Shown piece after piece: positions 17,922-24,608 of a stretch of DNA of 37,268 nucleotides. The translations under genes were made by a program, and so were the position numbers. Source of the stretch: an uncultured Actinotalea sp. (GTDB taxonomy: Bacteria > Actinomycetota > Actinomycetes > Actinomycetales > Cellulomonadaceae). The notes beneath the pieces were generated by a model. It was not told where the DNA came from. It did not search any database and worked only from the letters and a program-made list of their open reading frames with translations. The DNA is taken from assembly GCF_946885855.1 (NCBI RefSeq), contig NZ_CAMPHH010000001.1, positions 1 to 37,268 on the forward strand, read 5' to 3'. The number at the start of each line of letters is the position of its first letter. Positions within the stretch are counted from its first letter, which is position 1.

Positions 17922-19073
17922 TCAGGCCGCGGTCCCGGCCCCCTCGCCGGTCTCCCCGGCCGACGCGACGGTCCGGCGCACGGCCCGCAGGAGGCCCTCC
18001 GCCGTGGCGCGGCCGACGAGGCGGCCCGCGGCGTCGGTGGCGGGAACGCCGTCGGGCGCGGCGGCGAGCGCCTGGAGGACGACGTCGAGCCGCTCCCCCA
18101 GGGCCACCCCCGCGGCGCCGGGCGCCGCCGCGTCGGGCGACGCGCCGGCACCGGCCGGGACCGGCTCGACGTCGGCGGCGGTCAGCTCCGCCACGGACAG
18201 CAGGCGCACGGTCGCGCCGGCGCCGACGAGCTCGGCGACCGTCGACGTGCCGGGCCGCGAGAGCAGCGTCACGGCGTCGCAGACCTGCTCGAGGTGCCCG
18301 CCCCGGCGGAAGACGGCGATCCGGTCCCCCAGGCGCACGGCCTCGTCCACGTCGTGCGTCACGAACATCACCGTCGTCCCCAGCTCACGCTGGATCCGCC
18401 AGAACTCCTGCTGGAGACGGCGCCGCCCCGACGGGTCGACGGCGCCGAAGGGCTCGTCCATGAGCAGCACCGGCGGGTCGGCGGCCAGGGCGCGGGCGAC
18501 GCCCACCCGCTGGCGCTCCCCGCCGGAGAGCTGGTGGGGGTACCGCTTGGTGTAGGTGTCCGGGTCCAGGCCGACGAGCTCGAGCAGCTCCCCGACCCGG
18601 CCGCGCGTGCGGCCGCGGTCCCAGCCGAGCAGCTCGGGGACGGTCGCGACGTTCTCGCCCACCGTCCGGTGCGGGAACAGCCCGACGTCCTGGATGACGT
18701 AGCCGATCCGGCGGCGCAGGGCCACGGGGTCGACGGCAGCGACGTCACGACCTTCGACGAGCACCCGCCCCGAGGTCACCTCGACGAGCCGGTTCACCAT
18801 GCGCAGCGTCGTGGACTTGCCGCACCCGGACGCGCCCACCAGCACCATGAGCTCGTGCTCGCGCACCTCGAGGTCGAGCGCCTGCACCGCGACCGTGCCG
18901 TCCGGGTACTCCTTGCGGGCCCGCTCGAACCGGATGACCGGCTCGCCGCCGGGCCGCGCGCCGCCGGCCGCGCCGGCGACCTCGGCTCCGGGGCGCGCCG
19001 CGCCGGCTCCAGGGCGCGCCACCCCGTCGTCGGCCGTCGTCACGGGAGAACCGGACCCGGGCTGCTCGCTCAT
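17922..19073 (-). CDS. Glycine betaine/choline-type ABC transporter ATPase (OpuCA/ProV family)
   Basis: A 383-residue ATPase. After a ~45-residue Ala/Gly/Pro-rich N-terminal extension the core starts VIRFERARKEYPDGT. Walker A GASGCGKST is at 80-88, then VIQDVGLFPHRTV, signature LSGGERQR at 182-189, Walker B LLMDEPFGAVD at 203-213, and FVTHDVDEA. These blocks are typical of quaternary-amine importers for osmoprotection. The C-terminal ~100 residues hold a weak CBS-like region. The ATG at 19073 follows TAGCGT by 8 nt. Transcribed divergently from the permeases, an unusual split for this operon type. The N-terminal extension is low-complexity and a later start is possible. Confidence 0.9.
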   Translation of the reverse strand: MSEQPGSGSPVTTADDGVARPGAGAARPGAEVAGAAGGARPGGEPVIRFERARKEYPDGTVAVQALDLEVREHELMVLVGASGCGKSTTLRMVNRLVEVTSGRVLVEGRDVAAVDPVALRRRIGYVIQDVGLFPHRTVGENVATVPELLGWDRGRTRGRVGELLELVGLDPDTYTKRYPHQLSGGERQRVGVARALAADPPVLLMDEPFGAVDPSGRRRLQQEFWRIQRELGTTVMFVTHDVDEAVRLGDRIAVFRRGGHLEQVCDAVTLLSRPGTSTVAELVGAGATVRLLSVAELTAADVEPVPAGAGASPDAAAPGAAGVALGERLDVVLQALAAAPDGVPATDAAGRLVGRATAEGLLRAVRRTVASAGETGEGAGTAA

Positions 19074-19081
19074 GGACGACG

Positions 19082-19087
19082 ACGCTA
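19082..19087 (-). promoter_or_regulatory. -10 of the OpuC-type ATPase gene, leaderless type
   Basis: TAGCGT on the minus strand, 8 nt before ATG 19073. The same hexamer serves the divergent permease gene. Confidence 0.5.
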
Positions 19088-19143
19088 CCCCGGGCGGACT
19101 GGCCCGTCCCTGAGCCGGGGGCGCCCCCTCCGGGCGGCACCTG

Positions 19144-19149
19144 TAGCGT
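19144..19149 (+). promoter_or_regulatory. -10 of the OpuC-type permease gene, leaderless type
   Basis: TAGCGT, 7 nt before GTG 19157, with no ribosome-binding site in between. Confidence 0.5.
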
Positions 19150-19156
19150 CGGTCCG

Positions 19157-19885
19157 GTGTTCGGTGTCACGGGGGGCCTCGCATCGGTCCTTCCCGCCCT
19201 CGCCGGTGCGACCGCCGCGACCGGCGGGGAGCCGCCCGGGAACCCGTGGTTCTCCTGGCGCTACGTCGAGAACAACGTCGAGGACATCACCCGCGCCCTG
19301 TCCCAGCACGCGACCCTCACTGCCCAGGCGGTCGTGCTCGCCCTGGTCCTCGCACTGCCGCTGGCCGCCCTGGCCCACCGCCGTCCCCGCCTGGCCGGCC
19401 CCATCCTCGGCGCGTCCGGCGTGCTCTACACGGTCCCGGCGCTGGCACTCTTCGCGATGATCTACCCGCTGCTGTGGGACCCGCGGACAACCGTCCTCAT
19501 CGGGCTGGTGATGTACGCCCTCCTCGTCCTCGTCCGCAACGTCCTCGTCGGGCTGCAGGGCGTGGACCGCGGGGTCGTCGAGGCGGCACGCGGAACCGGC
19601 TACGGCCCCGTCCGGCTCCTCCTGCGGGTCGAGCTGCCCCTGGCGCTGCCGTCCGTGTTCACCGGGCTGCGGCTGGCGACGGTCAGCACCGTCGCCCTCG
19701 TGACCATCGGCATCATCGTCGGCTACGGCGGCCTCGGGCAGCTCCTCTACCGGGGCTTCAACTCCCAGTACCGCGCCGAGATCGCCACCGCCACGGCACT
19801 GACCCTCCTCCTCGCGCTCGTCGCGGACCTCCTGCTGCTCGCGCTCGGTCGCGCACTGACGCCCTGGGCACGAGGGCGGCACTGA
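19157..19885 (+). CDS. Glycine betaine/choline-type ABC transporter permease (first)
   Basis: A 242-residue membrane protein with about five to six hydrophobic segments. The family segments LYTVPALALFAMIYPLL, the coupling loop VDRGVVEAARGTGYGPVRLLLRVELPLALPSVFTGLRLATV (read in parts) and IIVGYGGLGQLLYRG are characteristic of OpuCB/OpuCD. The GTG at 19157 sits 7 nt after its -10, implying a leaderless message. The next permease starts inside its stop (TGATG). Confidence 0.9.
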   Translation: MFGVTGGLASVLPALAGATAATGGEPPGNPWFSWRYVENNVEDITRALSQHATLTAQAVVLALVLALPLAALAHRRPRLAGPILGASGVLYTVPALALFAMIYPLLWDPRTTVLIGLVMYALLVLVRNVLVGLQGVDRGVVEAARGTGYGPVRLLLRVELPLALPSVFTGLRLATVSTVALVTIGIIVGYGGLGQLLYRGFNSQYRAEIATATALTLLLALVADLLLLALGRALTPWARGRH

Positions 19886-20583
19886 TGCGCGACGACGACG
19901 TCCTGGGCGACGCCTTCCGCTGGCTCAACGACCCCCTGGTCTGGCAGGGCCCGACCGGCGTCCTGGGCCGGACCGTCGAGCACCTCGGCATGGCGGGCGC
20001 CGCCGTCGGGTTCGCCGCGCTCCTCGCGCTGCCGCTCGGCGTCTGGCTGGGGCACCGCGGCCGGGGTGGCTCGTGGCTCATCCCGCTGACGAACACGACG
20101 CTCGCCCTGCCCACGCTCGCCCTGCTCATGATCTTCGCGTCGACCGGTGTCGGCTTCGGCAACCGGCCCACCGTCATCGCGCTCGCCGTCTTCGCGGCCC
20201 CGCCCATCCTCGCGAACTCGTGGACGGCGCTGCGCGAGGTGGACCGCTCGGTCCGCGAGGCGGCGCGCGGCATGGGGATGTCGGCCACCCGGTCGCTCCT
20301 GCGTGTGGAGCTGCCGCTCGCTCTGCCACTCGTGGCCGCGGGCCTGCGCACCGCGGCGGTCCAGGTCGTGGCGTCCGTCTCCCTCGCCGCGTTCGTCGGC
20401 GGGGGCGGCCTGGGGCGGTTCCTCGTCGACGGGTTCGCCACGCGGCGGTACGGCCAGGTGCTCGCAGCCGCGGTGCTCATCGCCGTGCTGTGCCTGGTCG
20501 TCGAGGCGGTCCTGGCCGTCGGCCAGCGGCTGCTGACGCCGGTGCCGCTGCGCACGGGGCGGGGGGCGGGGGCCCGGTCGTGA
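19885..20583 (+). CDS. Glycine betaine/choline-type ABC transporter permease (second)
   Basis: A 232-residue paralogue of the previous permease: TNTTLALPTLALLMIF, the coupling loop VDRSVREAARGMGMSATRSLLRVELPLALPLVAAG (read in parts) and GGGGLGRFLVDG. The ATG overlaps the previous stop by one base. The two permeases should form a heterodimer with the ATPase from 17922-19073. The binding-protein gene follows after 152 nt. Confidence 0.9.
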   Translation: MRDDDVLGDAFRWLNDPLVWQGPTGVLGRTVEHLGMAGAAVGFAALLALPLGVWLGHRGRGGSWLIPLTNTTLALPTLALLMIFASTGVGFGNRPTVIALAVFAAPPILANSWTALREVDRSVREAARGMGMSATRSLLRVELPLALPLVAAGLRTAAVQVVASVSLAAFVGGGGLGRFLVDGFATRRYGQVLAAAVLIAVLCLVVEAVLAVGQRLLTPVPLRTGRGAGARS

Positions 20584-20652
20584 CCGGCCGCGCGGTCGCC
20601 GACCTGAGAGCGGACCGGGCCCGGACCGTGACGGGGGAACACCTGAACCGCC

Positions 20653-20682
20653 TTGCCGGTTCCCGTCGCGAGCACCTTCGAT
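20653..20682 (+). promoter_or_regulatory. Possible promoter of the OpuC-type binding protein
   Basis: TTGCCG (20653-20658) and TTCGAT (20677-20682) are 18 nt apart in the 152-nt spacer. Moderate match only; it would let the binding protein be made in excess of the permeases. Confidence 0.3.
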
Positions 20683-20699
20683 GGACGAACACCGGACGA

Positions 20700-20715
20700 C
20701 CCGCCACGTGGCGGG
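20700..20715. promoter_or_regulatory. 16-bp perfect palindrome before the binding-protein gene
   Basis: CCCGCCACGTGGCGGG lies 20 nt upstream of ATG 20736, just before the GAGGAG ribosome site. It may be an operator or an RNA hairpin that affects translation. Confidence 0.4.
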
Positions 20716-20735
20716 CGAGAACGAGGAGATGATCC

Positions 20736-21770
20736 ATGCGCCGACGCCGATCCGCCCTGGCCCCCGTGGGCCTGCTGGCGACCGTCCTGATGGTCACCGC
20801 GGCCTGCGGCGACCCCGGGTCCTCCGGTACCACCGCGCCCGAGCCGGCCGAGACCACGACGACCGACGACGGCGCCGCCGGGGACCTCCAGGCGTGCGCG
20901 CCCGTCGCCGGTGACGCTCTCGTGGTGCTCGATGACGACCAGGGTCTGCAGACCGTCGACAACATCATCCCGGCCGTCAACGCCGCCGCCGTCGAGGGCG
21001 ACGAGGCGTTCCTCGGGATCCTCGACGAGGTCTCGGCCGCGCTCGACACGGACCTGCTCATCGGGCTGAACCGCGCGGTCGACGTCGAGCGCCGCACCTC
21101 GAGCGAGGTCGCCGCCGAGTTCCTCGCCGAGCAGGGCCTGGACCAGCAGGACCAGGTGGGCGAGGGCCGGGCCGTCGTCGTCGGCGCGGGGAACTTCTCC
21201 GAGAGCGCGACGCTCGCCGAGCTGTACGCCGGGGCGCTGGACGCGGCCGGCTACGACGCCAGCACCCAGACCATCGGCAACCGCGAGACGTACCTGCCCG
21301 CCCTCCTGGCGGGCGAGCTGACGGTCGTCCCGGAGTACGTGGGCACCCTGACGGAGTTCCTCAACGACACCGAGAACGGGGCCGACGCCGACGCGCTGGC
21401 CAGCAGCGACCTCGACGCGACGACCGAGGCCCTGACCGGGCTCGGCGAGGAGGTCGGGCTCGTCTTCGGCACGCCGTCGCCGGCACAGGACCAGAACGCG
21501 TTCGCGGTGACCACGGCCTTCGCCGACGAGTACGGCGTCTCCACCCTGAGCGAGCTGGCGCAGACGTGCGGCGAGCTCGTCCTCGGCGGGCCGCCGGAGT
21601 GCCCGGAGCGGCCGTTCTGCCAGCCGGGCCTGGAGGACGTGTACGGCCTCGACATCGCGCAGTTCGTCTCCCTCGACCCGGGCGGTCCGCTGACGAAGGC
21701 TGCCCTGCAGCAGGGCGAGATCGCGCTCGGCCTCGTCTTCTCCTCGGACGCGGCGCTCGCGACGGAGTGA
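20736..21770 (+). CDS. Glycine betaine/choline-type binding lipoprotein, apparently circularly permuted
   Basis: A 344-residue lipoprotein of the OpuCC/ProX (OpuAC) type. The signal peptide ends VTAAC|G with Cys24, then a ~35-residue Thr/Pro/acidic linker. Residues ~60-135 (LVVLDDDQGLQTVDNIIP through LDEVSAALDTDLLIGLNRAVD and EVAAEFLAEQGL) resemble the normal C-terminal end of this family. Residues ~146-344 start with the normal N-terminal block (AVVVGAGNFSESATLAELYAGAL), continue TIGNRETYLPALLAGELTVVPEYVGTL, and stop right after IALGLVFSSDAALATE, where canonical proteins run on into the missing C-terminal piece. About ten residues (DQQDQVGEGR) join the old ends. There are four non-lipid cysteines (54, 278, 289, 295). 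GAGGAG precedes the ATG; a strong hairpin follows. Confidence 0.85.
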   Translation: MRRRRSALAPVGLLATVLMVTAACGDPGSSGTTAPEPAETTTTDDGAAGDLQACAPVAGDALVVLDDDQGLQTVDNIIPAVNAAAVEGDEAFLGILDEVSAALDTDLLIGLNRAVDVERRTSSEVAAEFLAEQGLDQQDQVGEGRAVVVGAGNFSESATLAELYAGALDAAGYDASTQTIGNRETYLPALLAGELTVVPEYVGTLTEFLNDTENGADADALASSDLDATTEALTGLGEEVGLVFGTPSPAQDQNAFAVTTAFADEYGVSTLSELAQTCGELVLGGPPECPERPFCQPGLEDVYGLDIAQFVSLDPGGPLTKAALQQGEIALGLVFSSDAALATE

Positions 21771-21801
21771 CCCCTGCCTGACGCAGCACCACCAGCACGA
21801 C

Positions 21802-21829
21802 GAAGGGCCCCGCCGAGGCGGGGCCCTTC
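21802..21829. terminator. Terminator after the OpuC-type operon
   Basis: GAAGGGCCCCGC and its complement form a perfect 12-bp stem with a CGAG loop; the plus strand continues with TTCTGCTGTG. It lies 31 nt after the binding-protein stop and 5 nt from the 3' end of the convergent tRNA-Lys, so it can serve both. Confidence 0.85.
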
Positions 21830-21834
21830 TGCTG

Positions 21835-21907
<73 letters not shown>

Positions 21908-21917
21908 GCGGTGCACG

Positions 21918-21923
21918 AGGTTA
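21918..21923 (-). promoter_or_regulatory. -10 of tRNA-Lys
   Basis: TAACCT on the minus strand, 10 nt before the tRNA 5' end, implies a very short 5' leader. Confidence 0.5.
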
Positions 21924-22038
21924 GCAGCCTGCACCGGGCGACGCGAAACGGCTCCGGTGTGACGTCGCGCACCGGGCAGCGGCCGCGGCCGGTGCCCGTG
22001 CGGGCGCAGGTCCGGACCGTGCACCGGTCAGTGCACCG

Positions 22039-22320
22039 TCAGTGCGCCGTGGCGTCGGCGGACTCGCCGCCCTCCCACCACGCCACCTCGGGCAGGCCCT
22101 CCTCCGAGAGGATCTGCGGCGACGCGGGCCCCTCCGGGATCGCCAGGTCCGCGAGCAGCGCCAGGGGGACGTGCTCGCTGAGGAGGCTCATCACCTCCTG
22201 GCTCGCGTCGTGGTCCGCGAGGTCGGCGGCGACGTCCTCGGACGACGCGGGCGTCGGGCTCGCCGTCGGGACGGCAGCGTCCTCGGACGCCTCGGGCGCG
22301 CTGTCGTCCACGACCATCAT
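22039..22320 (-). CDS. Small acidic protein of unknown function
   Basis: A 93-residue protein, strongly acidic. The ATG at 22320 (MMVVDDSAPEASEDA) follows a GAGGAGGAG site at ideal distance; an open frame extends upstream to 22413 but without a better site. The N-terminal ~45 residues are a Pro/Ala/Ser/Asp linker; the rest (LLSEHVPLALLADLAIPEGPASPQILSEEG and GLPEVAWWEGG, in parts) looks like a short folded module. There is no signal peptide or membrane helix. I do not recognise a named family. It lies between tRNA-Lys and the GroES-like gene. Confidence 0.7.
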   Translation of the reverse strand: MMVVDDSAPEASEDAAVPTASPTPASSEDVAADLADHDASQEVMSLLSEHVPLALLADLAIPEGPASPQILSEEGLPEVAWWEGGESADATAH

Positions 22321-22376
22321 CGATCTCCTCCTCGGTGCCCGGACGCGGCCGGGACGATCTCGCGCGGGGCCCACCC

Positions 22377-22413
22377 GCACCACAGCACCACTGCACCACT
22401 GGAAGAGCACCAC
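22377..22413 (-). repeat. Four direct copies of GTGGTGC upstream of the acidic-protein gene
   Basis: On the minus strand GTGGTGC occurs at 22413-22407, 22399-22393, 22391-22385 and 22383-22377; the last three have an exact 8-bp period. They lie 57-93 nt upstream of the ATG at 22320. The rest of the 221-nt spacer up to 22541 shows nothing else I can name. Confidence 0.6.
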
Positions 22414-22541
22414 CGCAACGGCTGGACCGGTCGACGACCGGCGGGCCGGCGCAGCGTCACCCGACCGCAGGCACGGACCGGACCTGGGATCCCGTCCCTG
22501 CTCCGGTCAGGGCCGGCCGACGACGGCTGCCCCCACGACGA

Positions 22542-22901
22542 TCACAGGTACAGACCGGTTCCCGTCCCCGCGGCCTCGGGCTCCGCGACCCCGTGGATGT
22601 CGCGCTCGCGCAGGAGCACGTAGTCCAGGCCCTGGAGCTCGACCTCCGCCCGGTCCTCCGGGTCGAACAGCACGCGGTCGCCCACCTCGACCTGCCGGAC
22701 GTGCGGACCGGCGGCGACGACCTCCGCCCACGCCAGGCGCTTGCCGACGGCCGCCGTGGCCGGGATGACGATGCCGGAGCTGGACAGCCGCTCGGCGGAC
22801 TCCGCGTCGACGTGGACCAGGACGCGGTCGTGCAGCATCCGGATCGGCAGGCGTCCGTCGCGGCGGGTGCCGGGCGACGACGAGGTGGGTGCAGCGATCA
22901 C
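22542..22901 (-). CDS. GroES-like co-chaperonin family protein, no groEL partner
   Basis: A 119-residue protein. After an 18-residue hydrophilic N-terminus it has the Cpn10 fold pattern: RMLHDRVLVHVDAESAERLSSSGIVIP (mobile-loop region), AEVVAAGPHV, VEVGDRVLFDPEDRAEVELQGLDYVLLRERDI (in parts). Canonical GroES is ~97 residues, is followed by groEL and has a more conserved mobile loop. No chaperonin gene is nearby, so this is the divergent stand-alone type seen in actinobacteria; its partner is unknown. The GTG at 22901 follows TACCGT by 6 nt. Divergent from bcp. Confidence 0.8.
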   Translation of the reverse strand: MIAAPTSSSPGTRRDGRLPIRMLHDRVLVHVDAESAERLSSSGIVIPATAAVGKRLAWAEVVAAGPHVRQVEVGDRVLFDPEDRAEVELQGLDYVLLRERDIHGVAEPEAAGTGTGLYL

Positions 22902-22907
22902 GGGCGA

Positions 22908-22913
22908 ACGGTA
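22908..22913 (-). promoter_or_regulatory. -10 of the GroES-like gene, leaderless type
   Basis: TACCGT on the minus strand, 6 nt before GTG 22901. Confidence 0.5.
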
Positions 22914-23053
22914 CTCGACGCCCTAGGCTGGGGGTGTCGTCGGCCGGCCTCCCCGCCCGACCGGCGGCCGCCGGTGCCCACCTGGGTCAACCTCCGGTCC
23001 CGGTGCCCCGCGCCCCACTCGTCCGTCGTGTCCCGCCCCGTCGAAGGAGACCC

Positions 23054-23521
23054 ATGGCCCGCCTCGCTCCCGGTGACCTCGCCCCCGACTTCACCCTGCC
23101 GACGGCCGACGGCGGCTCTCTCACCCTCTCGGCGCTGCGCGGGCACCGGGTCGTCGTCTTCTTCTTCCCTGCTGCGATGACCCCGGGCTGCACCAAGGAG
23201 GCGTGCGACTTCGAGGACTCCTACGCCTCCCTGCAGGCCGCGGGGTACACGGTCGTCGGGATCTCGCCCGACCCGGTCCCCCGGCTCGCGGAGTTCGCCC
23301 AGCAGGCCGCCCTCACGTACCCCCTCGCCTCCGACACGGACCGCAGCGTCCTGGCCGCGTGGGGCGCCTACGGGGAGAAGAAGCTCTACGGCAAGACCGT
23401 CGAGGGCGTCATCCGCTCGACCGTCGTCGTCGGGGCGGACGGCACGGTCGAGGTCGCGCAGTACAACGTCCGCGCGACGGGCCACGTCGCGAAGCTGCGC
23501 CGCGACCTCGGCCTCGACTGA
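23054..23521 (+). CDS. bcp: Thiol peroxidase, Bcp/PrxQ peroxiredoxin
   Basis: A 155-residue cytosolic peroxiredoxin that reduces H2O2 and organic hydroperoxides using thioredoxin. The peroxidatic Cys46 and resolving Cys51 lie in TPGCTKEACDFEDSY, the 2-Cys PrxQ layout; other blocks are PGDLAPDFTLPTADGG and VVGISPDPVPRLAEFA. The ATG at 23054 follows AAGGAGACCC. A TAGGCT at 22924-22929 may be its -10, giving a ~118-nt leader. It shares the neighbourhood with thioredoxin (24609-24983), its likely reductant. Confidence 0.95.
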   Translation: MARLAPGDLAPDFTLPTADGGSLTLSALRGHRVVVFFFPAAMTPGCTKEACDFEDSYASLQAAGYTVVGISPDPVPRLAEFAQQAALTYPLASDTDRSVLAAWGAYGEKKLYGKTVEGVIRSTVVVGADGTVEVAQYNVRATGHVAKLRRDLGLD

Positions 23522-23526
23522 GGCCG

Positions 23527-23532
23527 TACGCT
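23527..23532 (+). promoter_or_regulatory. -10 of tRNA-Leu
   Basis: TACGCT, 9 nt before the tRNA 5' end and only 5 nt after the bcp stop. Confidence 0.5.
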
Positions 23533-23541
23533 CGTCCGCGA

Positions 23542-23623
23542 GCGCGAGTGGCGAAATCGGCAGACGCGCCAGGTTTAGGTCCTGGTGCCCTCGGGCGTGC
23601 GGGTTCGACTCCCGCCTCGCGCA
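23542..23623 (+). tRNA. tRNA-Leu (anticodon TAG)
   Basis: An 82-nt class II tRNA. Acceptor GCGCGAG pairs with CTCGCGC, anticodon stem CCAGG/CCTGG with loop TTTAGGT (TAG), a long variable arm TGCCCTCGGGCGT and T-arm GCGGG-TTCGACT-CCCGC. The discriminator is A. It reads CTA, a rare Leu codon in GC-rich genomes. Confidence 0.96.
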
Positions 23624-23663
23624 CCCCGGCCTGCTGCGGGTCGGCCCGTCAGGAGGCCGCCGG

Positions 23664-24125
23664 TCAGGCGGCCGCCCGGCAGGGCACGACGACGTCGGTC
23701 CGCGGCAGCCGGGCCTCGGGGCCGTCGAGGTAGGACTCCCAGGGGGCGTCCCGCACGGCCAGCCCCCGTTCGGCCATCCAGCGGGCGACGGCCGCGTGGG
23801 CCGCACCGACCCCGGAGTACGGGCCGACGTGCCGCGCCCGCACGGCCCGGCCGGCCGGGAGCTCGGCCGCTACGACGCGACCCGTGTCGCGGACCGGCGC
23901 GGCCGTCGGAAGACCCACCTCGACGTCGAGCCGTCCGTCAGCGACCCGCCCGTACCGGGTGAACGGCGGACCGGCCGGCAGGACGCCCTGGCGGCGCAGG
24001 GCCGCCACGACCTCGCCGAGGGCCGTGGCGACGAAGCCCCCGACGTCCTCCGTGCGGATCCCCGCCCTGCGCACGACGGCGGCCGGGCGGGAGGGGAGCT
24101 CGACGACCTCGATGTCGTAGTCCAT
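23664..24125 (-). CDS. GyrI-like/SOUL-type effector-binding domain protein
   Basis: A 153-residue stand-alone GyrI-like (AraC effector-binding) domain: IEVVELPSRPAAVVRR at the start, PAGPPFTRYGRVADGRLDVEVGLP (in parts) in the middle, and AGRAVRARHVGPYSGVGAAHAAVARWMAERGL, a typical second repeat with the HxGPY block. Such domains bind small molecules or drugs, or inhibit gyrase. There is no DNA-binding domain. The ATG at 24125 lies 6 nt after CAGACT, a possible leaderless -10, and lacks a Shine-Dalgarno. It is convergent with the tRNA-Leu gene. Confidence 0.85.
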   Translation of the reverse strand: MDYDIEVVELPSRPAAVVRRAGIRTEDVGGFVATALGEVVAALRRQGVLPAGPPFTRYGRVADGRLDVEVGLPTAAPVRDTGRVVAAELPAGRAVRARHVGPYSGVGAAHAAVARWMAERGLAVRDAPWESYLDGPEARLPRTDVVVPCRAAA

Positions 24126-24131
24126 GGCGCC

Positions 24132-24137
24132 AGTCTG
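24132..24137 (-). promoter_or_regulatory. Possible -10 of the GyrI-like gene
   Basis: CAGACT on the minus strand, 6 nt before ATG 24125. It differs from the local TANNNT pattern at the first base. Confidence 0.3.
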
Positions 24138-24222
24138 GGAGCTCAGCGGGACCGCGGTGTGGGGCGGAGGTCCTGCCCCGCCCGCCCGGGAATCGTCGGC
24201 TGAGAGGCCTCGGCCGCCGCGC

Positions 24223-24248
24223 GGAACAGGGCGCCGATCACCGTCGTT
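24223..24248 (+). promoter_or_regulatory. Possible SigR/SigH-type promoter of the DUF427 gene
   Basis: GGAAC (24223-24227), 18 nt, then GTT (24246-24248, preceded by C). This resembles the GGAAY-N18-cGTT promoters of actinobacterial redox/heat ECF sigma factors. It would start transcription about 60 nt before the gene. The match is short and could be chance. Confidence 0.3.
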
Positions 24249-24256
24249 CGTCAGGT

Positions 24257-24275
24257 CGACGGCGGACCGCCGTCG
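24257..24275. promoter_or_regulatory. 19-bp palindrome upstream of the DUF427 gene
   Basis: CGACGGCGG and CCGCCGTCG flank a central A. It sits right after the candidate promoter and 39 nt before the start codon, between divergent genes. An operator is possible. Confidence 0.4.
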
Positions 24276-24314
24276 TGGTCGCGCCCCGATGGGCGCCCGA
24301 GCTGCGAGGTGCAC

Positions 24315-24596
24315 GTGCGCGCTGTGTGGAACGGAACCGTCATCGCCGAGAGCGACGACACGGTCGTCGTCGAGGGCAACCACTACTTCCCGGCCGCGAG
24401 CGTCGACGCCACCCTCCTGCGGCCGTCCGACACGCGCACCGTCTGCCCCTGGAAGGGCACGGCGTCGTACTGGACGCTCGAGGTCGACGGCCGCACGAAC
24501 CGCGACGCGGCCTGGTACTACGCGGAGCCCAAGCCGGAGGCCGCGCACATCCGCGACCGCGTGGCGTTCTGGCGCGGCGTCACCGTCGAGGCCTGA
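24315..24596 (+). CDS. DUF427 family protein
   Basis: A 93-residue protein that is a complete DUF427 domain: VRAVWNGTVIAESDDTVVVE, GNHYFPAASV, CPWKGTASYW and AAWYYAEPKPEAAHIRDRVAFW. The function of the family is not established; it forms a small beta barrel. GTG 24315 is preferred over GTG 24309 because GAGG lies five bases upstream and the protein then begins as family members do. It is convergent with trxA (stops 12 nt apart). Confidence 0.9.
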   Translation: MRAVWNGTVIAESDDTVVVEGNHYFPAASVDATLLRPSDTRTVCPWKGTASYWTLEVDGRTNRDAAWYYAEPKPEAAHIRDRVAFWRGVTVEA

Positions 24597-24608
24597 CACC
24601 GCCGCCCC

